From Paramagnetospirillum magneticum AMB-1 (lineage in GTDB: Bacteria; Pseudomonadota; Alphaproteobacteria; Rhodospirillales; Magnetospirillaceae): a stretch of 64,000 nucleotides of DNA. Location of the stretch: positions 2,597,943-2,661,942 of the forward strand of contig NC_007626.1 in the NCBI RefSeq assembly GCF_000009985.1, given 5' to 3'. The notes beneath the pieces are model-generated. The model made no database searches and was not told the DNA's origin. It saw only the letters and a program-made list of their open reading frames with translations. Each line of letters starts with the position of its first letter. Within the stretch, counting starts at the first letter, position 1. Positions 22,887 to 31,531 of the stretch are shown piece by piece. A program made the position numbers and the translations under genes.

Positions 22887-23322
22887 GAGGCAGGTTCTCC
22901 ACTTGGCAGGTTGTCAGGCGGCCGCTGCGCGGCCTTGGCAGGTTTAAGAAGGCTCTGGCCGGGCGAGATGTTTTGAAAAACCTCCCCCGGCCAGTCCCGC
23001 GAACCGAGAGCTTGCACTCCGGCCGTCGCCCCCTCCCTAGAACCTGCCAGGAACTCAGGAGGGCATCTTGTGTAGCGACGACAAAGCAGCCACAAGTAAT
23101 GGCGTGCCGTCAATATGTTGTGTGCCGTGAGTATTTGTGCACTAATTGTAGCGCGATACTACATCTTGCGATGTAAAGCCCTGTGAAACTCTAGAAGATT
23201 TCACGCAGCATTGTGCGGTTGCGGTCATAGTCTTGCCACAATCAACGCGCTAGCTATTTATTGTTACTGGATAGAGCCGTTTAGCACAATCAGCGAACAT
23301 CGTGCAGGCGATTGCGCGGGTT
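22887..23322 (-). promoter_or_regulatory. Non-coding 5-prime control region of prophage B
   Basis: No convincing gene. Bases 22887-23173 match A: AACCTGCC repeats mirrored at 22889-22896, 22905-22912 and 22937-22944, with the inverted copy at 23041-23048; 9-bp stem hairpin at 22955-22994. Bases 23174-23322 are unrelated to A except for the TGAAA-N10-TTTCA dyad at 23184-23203. Early promoter and replication origin are likely here. Confidence 0.6.
23184..23203 (-). promoter_or_regulatory. Candidate operator TGAAA-N10-TTTCA (prophage B)
   Basis: Same half-sites, spacing and mirror position as in A. The ten spacer bases are TCTTCTAGAG on the B sense, against TACATCTGTG in A. A repressor that reads the spacer could tell the two elements apart. 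Confidence 0.45.
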
Positions 23323-23340
23323 TGTATATTATGACGACGA
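23312..23340 (+). other. Right dif-like attachment site (XerD half conserved)
   Basis: Central TGTATA (23323-23328) is followed by the XerD-type arm TTATGACGACG. The XerC side is replaced by element sequence (GCGCGGGTT). The last 18-19 bases match the central site with one mismatch. Same direction as the left site. The arm includes the stop codon of nhaA. Confidence 0.78.
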
Positions 23341-24480
23341 AGATCGGCACCTCAAAAGTACGAGGGAGCCCAGGATGGCCGAAAGCGCGGAGCCCGCCAA
23401 GACGCCGACTTTCACCGCGTCGGACGATGCTGGGAGTTCGCCGAAGGCCAGCGCTCCAATGAACAGGCTCATGGTGAAGCCGATGCCGCACAGGACGGCA
23501 ACGCCGTAGAGCTGGGCCGTGCCGGCACCCTCGGGCCTCGCGGCGAACCCAAGCCAGATGGCCATCCAGGCCGTGCCGAATACGCCGATCTGCTTTCCAA
23601 AAAGCAGGCCTAGAGCGATTCCCAGCGGTAACGATTGCAGGACCCGTGATGGCTCCAATCCCGCGAACGACACACCGGCATTGGCAAACCCAAAGATCGG
23701 CACGATGCCGTATCCGACCCATGGGGCCAGACCATGCTCGAGCCGATGCAGCGGCGAGTGCTGCTCGTCGCCCATGGGAATGGTCAGGGCCAGGGCAATT
23801 CCGGCGACGGTGGCATGGACGCCCGACTGCAACATGGCGCCCCATAGCCCCGCCCCCACCAGCAGATAGGGCCAAAGGGACCTGACTCGAAGACGGTTGA
23901 GCGCCGCCAGGAGAGCCAGGATCGCCGCCACGGCCACCAGGGCCGGCCACGAAAGTTTGGCGGTATAGAACAAGGCGATAACCAGGACGGCGCCGAGGTC
24001 ATCGATGATGGCCAGCGCCGTCAGGAAAATCTTGAGGGAGGCCGGCACTCTCGGCCCCAGAAGAGCCAGGACGCCCAAGGCAAAGGCGATATCGGTGGCG
24101 GTGGGAACGGCCCACCCCCGCACGGTCTCCGGCGATTTGGCGTTGAGGGCCAGGAAAACCAGGGCCGGCACCACCATGCCACCCAGGGCGGCCAATCCGG
24201 GAAGGATGCGCTGCGACCAATTGGACAATTGTCCGCCCAGCACCTCGCGCTTGATTTCCAGACCGACCAGCAGGAAGAACACCGCCATCAGTCCGTCATT
24301 GATTCCATGCAGCACGCTCATGCCGAGGAACTTGGCCTGCAAGAAGGCGAAATAGGCGCCTGAAAGCGGCGAATTGGCGATGACCAGCGCCAAGGCCGCC
24401 GTAACCATCAGAATGACGCCGCCGGCCGCCTCGCTGTCCAGGAAGTCCCGAAAAATGGAAGAAGGCTTCTCAGCCGCCAT
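23329..24480 (-). CDS. nhaA: Na+/H+ antiporter NhaA
   Basis: 383 residues from the ATG at 24480, with the usual run of about 12 membrane helices. NhaA family patterns include FLDSEAAGGVILM near the start, the ATDIAFALG motif with its ion-binding Asp region, and DDLGAVLVIALFYT with the paired Asp residues. It exports sodium in exchange for protons. The gene overlaps the phnP-like gene by 11 bases. Its last codons and stop are formed by the XerD half of the right attachment site, so the reading frame survived prophage insertion. The final RSSSS residues may have been set by site sequence. Confidence 0.93.
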   Translation of the reverse strand: MAAEKPSSIFRDFLDSEAAGGVILMVTAALALVIANSPLSGAYFAFLQAKFLGMSVLHGINDGLMAVFFLLVGLEIKREVLGGQLSNWSQRILPGLAALGGMVVPALVFLALNAKSPETVRGWAVPTATDIAFALGVLALLGPRVPASLKIFLTALAIIDDLGAVLVIALFYTAKLSWPALVAVAAILALLAALNRLRVRSLWPYLLVGAGLWGAMLQSGVHATVAGIALALTIPMGDEQHSPLHRLEHGLAPWVGYGIVPIFGFANAGVSFAGLEPSRVLQSLPLGIALGLLFGKQIGVFGTAWMAIWLGFAARPEGAGTAQLYGVAVLCGIGFTMSLFIGALAFGELPASSDAVKVGVLAGSALSAILGSLVLLRCRSSSS

Positions 24481-25243
24481 GCTCGATAACCAGTCCGTCG
24501 TGGGCTGGAATGACGTGTGGCGGAACAGCCCGCCGCACCGCCTCGTAATCGAGCCGGGAGCCCATATGAGTGATATAGGCGCGTCTGGGCTTGACGCAAT
24601 CGATCCAGTCCAGGGCTTTGGCGATATGGGCATGGGTCTGGTGGGGATAATCCACCAGGCAGCCGATAATCCAGGTGTCGACGCCCTCCAGCGCCTTGAA
24701 GGCCTGGGGCGGTAAGTCGACCACATCGGTGCTGTAGGCGATGGAGCCGAAACGCAGGCCCAGGGTTCGGCAATAGCCATGGTCCTGGTCGAAGGGAATC
24801 ACCCCGATCTCGCCGACATGGAACGGTCCGGAGATTTCCCGGACCTCCAGCAGCGGCCGGTAGATGAATTCCCCTATGTCATCCAGCGGCTCGAAGGCAT
24901 AGGGAAAGCGCGCCCTGGCCGTGGCCAGCGTGGCGGCATCGCCCCAGACGGGCAGCCATTTGCGGGTGACCCGGTTGACCTCGCGCAGGTCATCGATGCC
25001 GTGCAGATGATCGGCGTGGTCGTGGGTGTAGATCACCGCATCCACGCTCTTGACGCCCGCCGCCAGAAACTGGTCGCGCAGGTCGGGCGAGGTGTCCACC
25101 AGAATGCGGGTATTCCCCTCCTCCACCAGGATGGAGGAGCGCAGGCGGCGGTTGCGCGGATTGGCGGGATCGCAGGCCCCCCAGCCCCCGGAAATGGTCG
25201 GAACGCCGGCGGCGCCGCCACAGCCGAGGATGGTGACCTTCAT
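24470..25243 (-). CDS. MBL-fold phosphodiesterase, PhnP-like
   Basis: 257 residues. GCGGAAGVP at the N-terminus and the metal motif THDHADH (about residues 73-79) define a metallo-beta-lactamase-fold hydrolase. The pattern with CDPANPRNRR and DTSPDLRDQ is that of PhnP-type phosphodiesterases that open cyclic phosphates. No phn genes are nearby, so the true substrate is open. It overlaps tatD by 4 bases in a metG-tatD-phnP-like cluster common in alphaproteobacteria. Confidence 0.85.
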   Translation of the reverse strand: MKVTILGCGGAAGVPTISGGWGACDPANPRNRRLRSSILVEEGNTRILVDTSPDLRDQFLAAGVKSVDAVIYTHDHADHLHGIDDLREVNRVTRKWLPVWGDAATLATARARFPYAFEPLDDIGEFIYRPLLEVREISGPFHVGEIGVIPFDQDHGYCRTLGLRFGSIAYSTDVVDLPPQAFKALEGVDTWIIGCLVDYPHQTHAHIAKALDWIDCVKPRRAYITHMGSRLDYEAVRRAVPPHVIPAHDGLVIEHGG

Positions 25244-26019
25244 GGCCGCGCCACCTTCTTGAACAGACGGTGGAAGTTGTCGGTGGTGGCGGTTTCCATC
25301 TCGGCCATGGTGACGCCCTTGACCTCGGCCAGCCGGGCGGCGGTGTGGGCCACATAGGCAGGTTCGTTCCGTTTGCCGCGAAACGGGATGGGCGCCAGAT
25401 AGGGGGCGTCGGTTTCCACCAGCAGGCGGTCCAGCGGCACGCCGGCCAGGGTGTCGCGCAAGATGTCGGCGGTCTTGAAGGTCATGATGCCAGACGCCGA
25501 GATGAACAGGCCCAATTTCACAGCCTTTTCAGCGAAGTCCGGCCGTGAGCTGAAACAGTGAATCAGCCCGGTGAAGGCCCCCTTCCCCATCTCCTCGGCC
25601 AGGATCGCCGCAGTATCGTCGTCGGCATCGCGGGTATGGACGATCACCGGCAGACCCGTTCGCCGGGCTGCCTCGATATGGATGCGGAACGAATGCCGCT
25701 GCTGCTCGCGTGGGCTCTTGTCGTAGTAATAGTCCAGCCCGGTCTCGCCGAACGCCACCACCTTGGGATGCTCGGCCAAGCGCAGCAGGGTGTCCAGATC
25801 GGCGTAGGGCTCGACGCCCGCCTCGTGCGGATGGATGCCCACGGTGGCCCAGACATTGTCGAAACGCTCGGCGACCTTGACGACCTGATCATAGCGGGTG
25901 ACGTGGGTGCCAATGGTCAGCAGCACCCCTACTCCCGCCGCGCCCGCGCGCCCGACCACGCCATCGAGGTCGTCGGCGAAATCGGGAAAATCCAGGTGGC
26001 AGTGGCTGTCGACCAGCAT
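25240..26019 (-). CDS. TatD-family metal-dependent DNase
   Basis: 259 residues: a TIM-barrel hydrolase with DSHCHLD at the N-terminus, GETGLDYYY, VIVHTRDA and ETDAPYL motifs, all metal-site signatures of TatD/YcfH. The family has 3-prime exonuclease or D-aminoacyl-type hydrolase activity. It starts on the base next to the metG stop, so it is in the same operon. Confidence 0.92.
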   Translation of the reverse strand: MLVDSHCHLDFPDFADDLDGVVGRAGAAGVGVLLTIGTHVTRYDQVVKVAERFDNVWATVGIHPHEAGVEPYADLDTLLRLAEHPKVVAFGETGLDYYYDKSPREQQRHSFRIHIEAARRTGLPVIVHTRDADDDTAAILAEEMGKGAFTGLIHCFSSRPDFAEKAVKLGLFISASGIMTFKTADILRDTLAGVPLDRLLVETDAPYLAPIPFRGKRNEPAYVAHTAARLAEVKGVTMAEMETATTDNFHRLFKKVARP

Positions 26020-27570
26020 TTAGGCGGAAACCTCTTCCACATAGCGCGGGAACACGCCCTGGGGCGTCGGCAGGGAAATCCCGGCCTTCAGGGCATGACC
26101 GGGGCCGAAGAAGGCGAAGCTCCGCTCGGCCTCGGGCACCATCAACTGGTCGAGGATGCGGGCCGAGGCCGCCGGCATGAACGGCTGGGTCAGCAGGGCC
26201 AGGCAGCGGATGGTCTCGGCCAGAACCCAGAGCACCGTGCCCATGCGGGCGGGATCGGTCTTCTTCAGCGCCCAGGGCGCCTGCTTATCCACATAGGCAT
26301 TGGCGGCGCGGACCACCACCCAAATGGCCTCGATGGCTTCGTGGTAGAGCTGGCGGTCCATGGCGTCCCGCACCTTGGCCAGCATGCCATAGGCGGCGCC
26401 CAGCATTTCCTTGTCCTCGTCGGTATCGGGCAAATGGGCGGGCGTCACGCCGCCGCAATTCTTGCCGATCATGGACAGCGAGCGCTGGACCAGATTGCCA
26501 TAGTCATTGGCCAACTCGCTGTTCATGCGGCCCATCATGGCGCGATGGCTGAAATCGCCGTCATTGCCGAACGGCACTTCGCGCAGCAGGAAATAGCGCA
26601 CCTGATCCAGGCCGTAGGTCTCGATCAGCGACAGCGGGTCGATGACGTTGCCCACCGATTTAGAGATCTTCTGGCCCTCGTTGGTCCACCAGCCATGGGC
26701 GAAGACCCGCTTGGGCGCCGGCAGGTCGGCGGCCATCAGGAAAGCCGGCCAGTAGACGGCGTGGAAGCGAACGATGTCCTTGCCCACCATATGAATGACG
26801 TTGGGCCAGTAGCGGGCGAAATCGCCGGTGGTGTCGGGATAGCCCACGGCGGTGATGTAATTGGTCAGGGCGTCCAGCCAGACATACATGATGTGGGCAT
26901 CGTCGCCCGGCACCGGAATGCCCCATTTGAAGCTGGTGCGCGACACCGACAGGTCCTGCAGCCCGCCCTTCACGAAGCTCATCACCTCGTTGCGGCGCGA
27001 TTGGGGCGCCACGCAATCGGGATTGTCCTCGTACCACCGGAGCAGGCGGTCCTGCCAGGCGGACAGGCGGAAGAAGTAGCTGGGTTCCTTCACCCATTCC
27101 ACCGGTGCGCCGGTGGGGGCCAGCTTGGCGCCGTCGGCGCCCTTGACCAGTTCATCCTCGGCGTAGAAGGCCTCATCACGCACCGAGTACCAGCCCTCAT
27201 AGGCGCCGAGATAAATGTCGCCCTTGGCCACCAGCTTGTCCCACAGCGCCTGACAGGCGGCCTTGTGGCGAGCCTCGGTGGTGCGGATGAAATCGTCGTT
27301 GGTGCAGCCCAGGATCTTGGCCAGCTCACGGAAATTGGCGGAATTCTGGTCGGCCAGGGCCTGAGGGGTGACGCCGAAGGCTTCCGCCGACTTCTCCACC
27401 TTCTGACCATGCTCGTCGGTGCCGGTCAGGAACTTGACGTCGAAGCCGTCCAGGCGCTTGAAGCGCGCCAGCACATCGCAGGCCAGCGTAGTATAGGCAT
27501 GGCCGATATGGGGCTTGTCATTGACGTAGTAGATCGGCGTGGTGACGTAGAAGGTCCCGGCCCCGGTCAT
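26020..27570 (-). CDS. metG: Methionyl-tRNA synthetase
   Basis: 516 residues, class I synthetase. The HIGH motif appears as PHIGHAYT near the start and KMSKS as KISKS (301-305). The region near residues 127-160 lacks the four-Cys zinc knuckle, as in the shorter alphaproteobacterial form, and there is no C-terminal tRNA-binding domain. It charges initiator and elongator tRNA-Met. Confidence 0.96.
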   Translation of the reverse strand: MTGAGTFYVTTPIYYVNDKPHIGHAYTTLACDVLARFKRLDGFDVKFLTGTDEHGQKVEKSAEAFGVTPQALADQNSANFRELAKILGCTNDDFIRTTEARHKAACQALWDKLVAKGDIYLGAYEGWYSVRDEAFYAEDELVKGADGAKLAPTGAPVEWVKEPSYFFRLSAWQDRLLRWYEDNPDCVAPQSRRNEVMSFVKGGLQDLSVSRTSFKWGIPVPGDDAHIMYVWLDALTNYITAVGYPDTTGDFARYWPNVIHMVGKDIVRFHAVYWPAFLMAADLPAPKRVFAHGWWTNEGQKISKSVGNVIDPLSLIETYGLDQVRYFLLREVPFGNDGDFSHRAMMGRMNSELANDYGNLVQRSLSMIGKNCGGVTPAHLPDTDEDKEMLGAAYGMLAKVRDAMDRQLYHEAIEAIWVVVRAANAYVDKQAPWALKKTDPARMGTVLWVLAETIRCLALLTQPFMPAASARILDQLMVPEAERSFAFFGPGHALKAGISLPTPQGVFPRYVEEVSA

Positions 27571-27602
27571 GGGAATGCTCCGCTAAATCAAGTTGTTGCC
27601 CG

Positions 27603-28694
27603 CTATCTTGAACCCTGGCGGGCGAGGCGTTCAACCGCCATGAAGGCGCCGAGAACGGCCTGCTTGCGGTCGAGATGAACCGCTTCGGTGCGGGCGAACA
27701 GGGTGGTGATCTTTTCCCACACCTCCAGCCAATGTTCAAGGCTGGCCGCCGCCAGCAGGCGCTCCATCAGGGCGCCCTCGCCCGCCACCACCTCGGCCAT
27801 TCCGGCCCCCTGGCGCCCGCCGGCGCGAATCAGGCGGGCCAGCCACCAGCCCAGCAATTCGGTGACGGTACGGAACGATCCATCGTTTTCGGGCCTTGCC
27901 ACCTTGTCGCCGAAGGCATGCAGCGCCGGCACATCCAGGCGCGGCAGCCCTTGCAGCAGGTTCAGCAAGTCCCGGTACAGGTCCAGCCCGCCTTCGTCGG
28001 CCAGGGCCAGGGCCTTGCCGATGCTGCCCTCGCCCAGCTTGGCCAGGGCCGCCACTTCCGTGGGTCCCACTTCCGGGCGCTGGCGGGTCAAAAGGTCGGC
28101 GACCACATCTTCGCCCAGGGGCTGAAGCATCAGGCGGCGGCAGCGCGACCGGATGGTGGGCAGCAACCGGCCCGGCGAATGGGAAATCAGCAACATCAAG
28201 GCGTTGCGCGGCGGCTCTTCCAGAACTTTCAGCACCGCATTGGCGGCATTGCGGTTCATTTCGTCGGCGGAATCGATGATCACCACCCGCCAGCCGCCCT
28301 CGGCCGGGGTCAGGGACATGAAGTGGCCGATGCCGCGCACGTCCTCGACCACGATCTCCGAGCGCAGCTTGCTCTTCTTGTCATCGGCCCATCCACGCTC
28401 CACCGTCTCCAGGTCGGCATGGCCCTGGGAGGCGATGCGGCGGAACACTGGGTGATCGGGGCGGATCTCCAGGCTGGACGGCACATCGCCGAACAGCCCC
28501 CCACCGTCCCCGCCGCCGGCCAGGGCGAAGCGGGCGAAGCGGTAGGCCAGGGTCGCCTTGCCGATGCCCTTGGGGCCGCACAGCAGCCAGGCATGGGCCA
28601 GCCGGCCCGAGTTCCAGGCATCCAGCAGCGCCGACTCGGCCGCTCCGTGGCCGAACAGCTCGGAGGTCTCGCGAGGGTGTGGAGAGTCGGTCAT
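27603..28694 (-). CDS. holB: DNA polymerase III delta-prime subunit
   Basis: 363 residues. An AAA+ clamp-loader subunit with P-loop-like GPKGIGKATLA (about 40-50), DSADEMNRNAANAVLKVLEEPP and the sensor SHSPGRLLPTIRSRC. It helps load the beta clamp. It overlaps tmk by 4 bases, the usual tmk-holB pairing, and metG follows after 32 bases. Confidence 0.93.
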   Translation of the reverse strand: MTDSPHPRETSELFGHGAAESALLDAWNSGRLAHAWLLCGPKGIGKATLAYRFARFALAGGGDGGGLFGDVPSSLEIRPDHPVFRRIASQGHADLETVERGWADDKKSKLRSEIVVEDVRGIGHFMSLTPAEGGWRVVIIDSADEMNRNAANAVLKVLEEPPRNALMLLISHSPGRLLPTIRSRCRRLMLQPLGEDVVADLLTRQRPEVGPTEVAALAKLGEGSIGKALALADEGGLDLYRDLLNLLQGLPRLDVPALHAFGDKVARPENDGSFRTVTELLGWWLARLIRAGGRQGAGMAEVVAGEGALMERLLAAASLEHWLEVWEKITTLFARTEAVHLDRKQAVLGAFMAVERLARQGSR

Positions 28695-29329
28695 GGCACC
28701 GGCAGCCGCGCCCTGACCGTGGACATGATGTCGCCGTGCACTTCGTCAGGCGACCGGGTGGCGTCGATGACGGCGCAGCGCATGGGATTGGCGGCGGCAA
28801 TCCCCAGGAATCCCTGGCGCAGGCGCTGGTGAAACCCCAGGCCCATGCGCTCGTAGCGGTCTTCGGCGCCGCCCCTCAGCCCCGCCCGCTCCAGCCCCTT
28901 TTCCACCGGCAGATCGAGGACCAGGGTCAAGTCGGGGGCGAAATGACCCACGGCCACCCGATACAGGCTGGCGATCACGTCGGGGTCGAGGCCGTGGCCG
29001 AAGCCCTGATAGGCCAGGGTGGAATCGGCGAAACGGTCGCAGATGACCCAGGCGCCGCGGTCCAGCGCCGGCCACACCGTCTTGACCAGATGATCGCGGC
29101 GCGCCGCGAAATGGAGCAGCGCCTCGGTAACTCCGTCCCAGCGCTCGGGTTCGCCCTCCACCAGCAGGGCACGGATGGCCTCCGCCCCGGCCGAGCCGCC
29201 GGGCTCGCGGGTGGTGACCACCATCAGGCCTTCGTCGCGCAGGGATTCCGCCAGCAGTCGGACCTGGGTGGATTTGCCCGCGCCTTCTCCGCCCTCGAAG
29301 GTGATGAAGCGTCCGCGAGCTGTCTCCAT
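28691..29329 (-). CDS. tmk: Thymidylate kinase
   Basis: 212 residues with P-loop FEGGEGAGKST, the DRFADSTLAYQG substrate motif and a LID region with EDRYERM. It converts dTMP to dTDP. It starts 5 bases after the D,D-carboxypeptidase stop, so it is probably transcribed with the cell-wall genes upstream. Confidence 0.95.
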   Translation of the reverse strand: METARGRFITFEGGEGAGKSTQVRLLAESLRDEGLMVVTTREPGGSAGAEAIRALLVEGEPERWDGVTEALLHFAARRDHLVKTVWPALDRGAWVICDRFADSTLAYQGFGHGLDPDVIASLYRVAVGHFAPDLTLVLDLPVEKGLERAGLRGGAEDRYERMGLGFHQRLRQGFLGIAAANPMRCAVIDATRSPDEVHGDIMSTVRARLPVP

Positions 29330-29334
29330 GCCTG

Positions 29335-30501
29335 TTAACCCTTCTTGCCCCAGATGACGCGCTTGAAGGCGGTGGACATGCGCCCGGCAAAGCCCAGCTT
29401 CTCCACGTCGGCACCGGCCACCATGGGAACCTCGACAGGCGCCATGCCGGGAGCCGTCACCACCACCTTGCCCACTTCCTGCCCAGCCTTGACCGGGGCG
29501 GCGATGGGGCCGTTATAGACGGTCGTGACCTTCATCTCGAGGCGGTTGCGCCGCTGCATGCTGACTTCCAGGCTGTCCTTGATCAGCAGCGGCACGGTTT
29601 CCTTCTGGCCCAGCCAGACCTCGGCATCGGGGATGACCTCCTCGCCCGCCTTGAACAGGGCGTAGGTCTCCCACTCGCGGAAGGCCCATTCGGTCAGGCG
29701 CCGCGATTCCTCGGCCCGCTCCTTCATGGAGGACATGCCGTTCAGAATCATGATGATGCGGCGGTTGCCCCGCTTGATGGATGCGGTCAGGCCATAGCCG
29801 GCGGCCTCGGTATGGCCGGTCTTGAGCCCGTCGGCGCCTGGCGTGTTGTACAGCAGCGGATTGCGGTTGCCCTGCTTGATGCCGTTGAACACGAATTCCA
29901 TCTGGCTGAACAGCGGATAGTATTCAGGGAAATCGGCGATCAGGTGGCGGGCCAGTACCGACAGGTCGCGGGCCGTCATCAGGTGACCGGGCTCGGGCCA
30001 GCCGCTGGCATTCTTGAAGACGCTCCGGGTCAGGCCGATCTGCCGGGCTCGGCGGGTTTCCTCCTCGGCGAAGGCTTCCTCCGAGCCGGAATGGGCCTCG
30101 GCCAGCACCGAGCAGGCGTCGTTGCCGGACTGGATCACCACGCCCTTCAGCAATTCCTCGACCGTGGCCGTGGAATTGACGGGCAGGAACATCAGCGAGC
30201 CTTCGGACTTGTAGTGCCGCTTCCAGGCGGTCTCGCTGACCGGCAGCCGGTCCGAGGGCTTCCAGGCGCCGGTCTTGAGCTTGTCGAAGACCATGAACAC
30301 GGTCATCAGCTTGCTCATGGAACTGGGCACCATCAGCTCATCGGCGTTCTTCTCCATCAGCACCTGGCCGCTGGCATAGTCGATGATGATCGCCTGCTTG
30401 GCGGCGGTCTCGATGGATTGAGCCCCGGCCGTGGCCGAAAGGGCCATCAGGGGAACGGCCAGGGCCGCGGCCAGGGAACGGCGGAAGAGAGCGAGCATCA
30501 C
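29335..30501 (-). CDS. D-alanyl-D-alanine carboxypeptidase (PBP5/6 type)
   Basis: 388 residues with a signal peptide ending after TAGAQ. The active-site motifs SMSK (Ser-x-x-Lys), SGN and KTG are in order, followed by the C-terminal PBP5 beta domain (from about 285) and an amphipathic end for membrane attachment. It trims peptidoglycan stem peptides in the periplasm. An alternative start is the next Met. It lies 15 bases after rlpA. Confidence 0.93.
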   Translation of the reverse strand: MMLALFRRSLAAALAVPLMALSATAGAQSIETAAKQAIIIDYASGQVLMEKNADELMVPSSMSKLMTVFMVFDKLKTGAWKPSDRLPVSETAWKRHYKSEGSLMFLPVNSTATVEELLKGVVIQSGNDACSVLAEAHSGSEEAFAEEETRRARQIGLTRSVFKNASGWPEPGHLMTARDLSVLARHLIADFPEYYPLFSQMEFVFNGIKQGNRNPLLYNTPGADGLKTGHTEAAGYGLTASIKRGNRRIIMILNGMSSMKERAEESRRLTEWAFREWETYALFKAGEEVIPDAEVWLGQKETVPLLIKDSLEVSMQRRNRLEMKVTTVYNGPIAAPVKAGQEVGKVVVTAPGMAPVEVPMVAGADVEKLGFAGRMSTAFKRVIWGKKG

Positions 30502-30516
30502 GGCGCCTTTTCTTTG

Positions 30517-31491
30517 TTAATCAACAACCACGCGGGCGTCTTCCGCCCCCGTGGCGACCACGGAATCGAGGACGCGGTCGGCCTCCTCGACGCTGGTCAT
30601 GGGTCCCAACCGGACCCGGAACAGGGTCTTGCCCTGCACATGCACCTGCTGCAGCTGCGCCTTGCCCACCTTGGACAGGCGCGCCACCATGCGGTTGGCA
30701 TTGTCGTGGCGGCCGTAGGACCCGGCCTGGACATAGATGGAGGTGGGGCGCACCGGGACGGATTTCACCTCCTGGGCGGCCACCTCGCGTTCGACGGATT
30801 CCGGCGTCATGCCCGAGCGCTTCGGCTGGACCGACGAGGCAATGGTGACATTGTCGCCGCCGTTGTTCTTGACGCCGGGAGGCGGCGGCAGGGATTCCGC
30901 CGAGACCGAGCCGCGTGGGGCGGCGCTGGCCACCTTGGGCTCGTTGCCGGCATTGTCGGGCTTGAGCTTGCCGGCCAGCACGCGGCTTTCCTCAGGCAGG
31001 ATCTGCACCCGCACCTTGGCGGTGCCCCTGCCCTCCATGCCCAGCAACTGGGCCGAGCGGCGCGACAGGTCGAGAATGCGGCCATTGACGAAGGGGCCGC
31101 GATCATTGATGCGCACGATGATCGAGCGCCCGTTCTCCAGATTGGTCACCCGGGCCACCGACGGCATCTGCAGCGTCTTGTGGGCGGCGGTGACGGCGTT
31201 CTGGTCGAAGGTTTCGCCGTTGGCGGTCAGCTTGGCGTGAAAATTGGGGCCGTACCAGGAGGCGATGCCGGTCTCGTCATAGGCGAAATCTTCCTGGGGA
31301 TAGTACCAGACGCCGGCCACCTGATAGGGCTTGCCCACCTTGTAGTTGGTCGATGCCGAGGCCGAAGGCGGCGGAGGCTCGTCCCCGCCCACCGCGCTCT
31401 TGGCCAGATGCCCGAACAGGTTCATCTCGGCGCAGCCCGTCAGCACGGTCCCAGACAGCAGCAAAGCCGCCAAGCGCGTCCTCCGCGACAT
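30517..31491 (-). CDS. rlpA: RlpA-family septal lytic transglycosylase lipoprotein
   Basis: 324 residues. A lipobox LTGC (Cys19) marks an outer-membrane lipoprotein. The double-psi beta-barrel has GIASWYGPNFHAKLTANGE and INDRGPF motifs with the catalytic His/Asp region, and a C-terminal SPOR domain (about 245-324) binds denuded glycan at the septum. It groups with MltB and the D,D-carboxypeptidase in one wall-remodelling cluster. Confidence 0.93.
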   Translation of the reverse strand: MSRRTRLAALLLSGTVLTGCAEMNLFGHLAKSAVGGDEPPPPSASASTNYKVGKPYQVAGVWYYPQEDFAYDETGIASWYGPNFHAKLTANGETFDQNAVTAAHKTLQMPSVARVTNLENGRSIIVRINDRGPFVNGRILDLSRRSAQLLGMEGRGTAKVRVQILPEESRVLAGKLKPDNAGNEPKVASAAPRGSVSAESLPPPPGVKNNGGDNVTIASSVQPKRSGMTPESVEREVAAQEVKSVPVRPTSIYVQAGSYGRHDNANRMVARLSKVGKAQLQQVHVQGKTLFRVRLGPMTSVEEADRVLDSVVATGAEDARVVVD

Positions 31492-31531
31492 CTAGTCCCC
31501 TCCCCGCCTGCTTGCCCAAAGATGTTGTAGT

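Larger units (their letters stand above)
14172..23173 (-). repeat. 9,002-bp inverted repeat, right arm
   Basis: Mirror copy of 1455-10456. The inner boundary lies three codons into the holin-like gene that follows the lysin. The outer boundary lies about 285 bases upstream of the DUF736 gene. Confidence 0.95.
12382..23340 (-). mobile_element. Prophage B: near-identical inverted partner of prophage A
   Basis: An element of about 10.9 kb in reverse orientation between the central and right dif-like sites. Its genes mirror those of A: a base at position p in A corresponds to 24628 minus p in B over the whole 9,002-bp shared block. The distal end (12421-14171) has the same kinds of genes as A but clearly diverged sequences. 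All shared genes are intact in both copies, so neither looks decayed. Confidence 0.85.

Noticed and set aside
1269..23340. The inverted pair as an assembly artefact
   Set aside because: The arms end at different unique sequences on both sides, differ at seven bases, and the distal modules are distinct and coding. An artefact would not give matched dif half-sites. Long reads should still confirm it.
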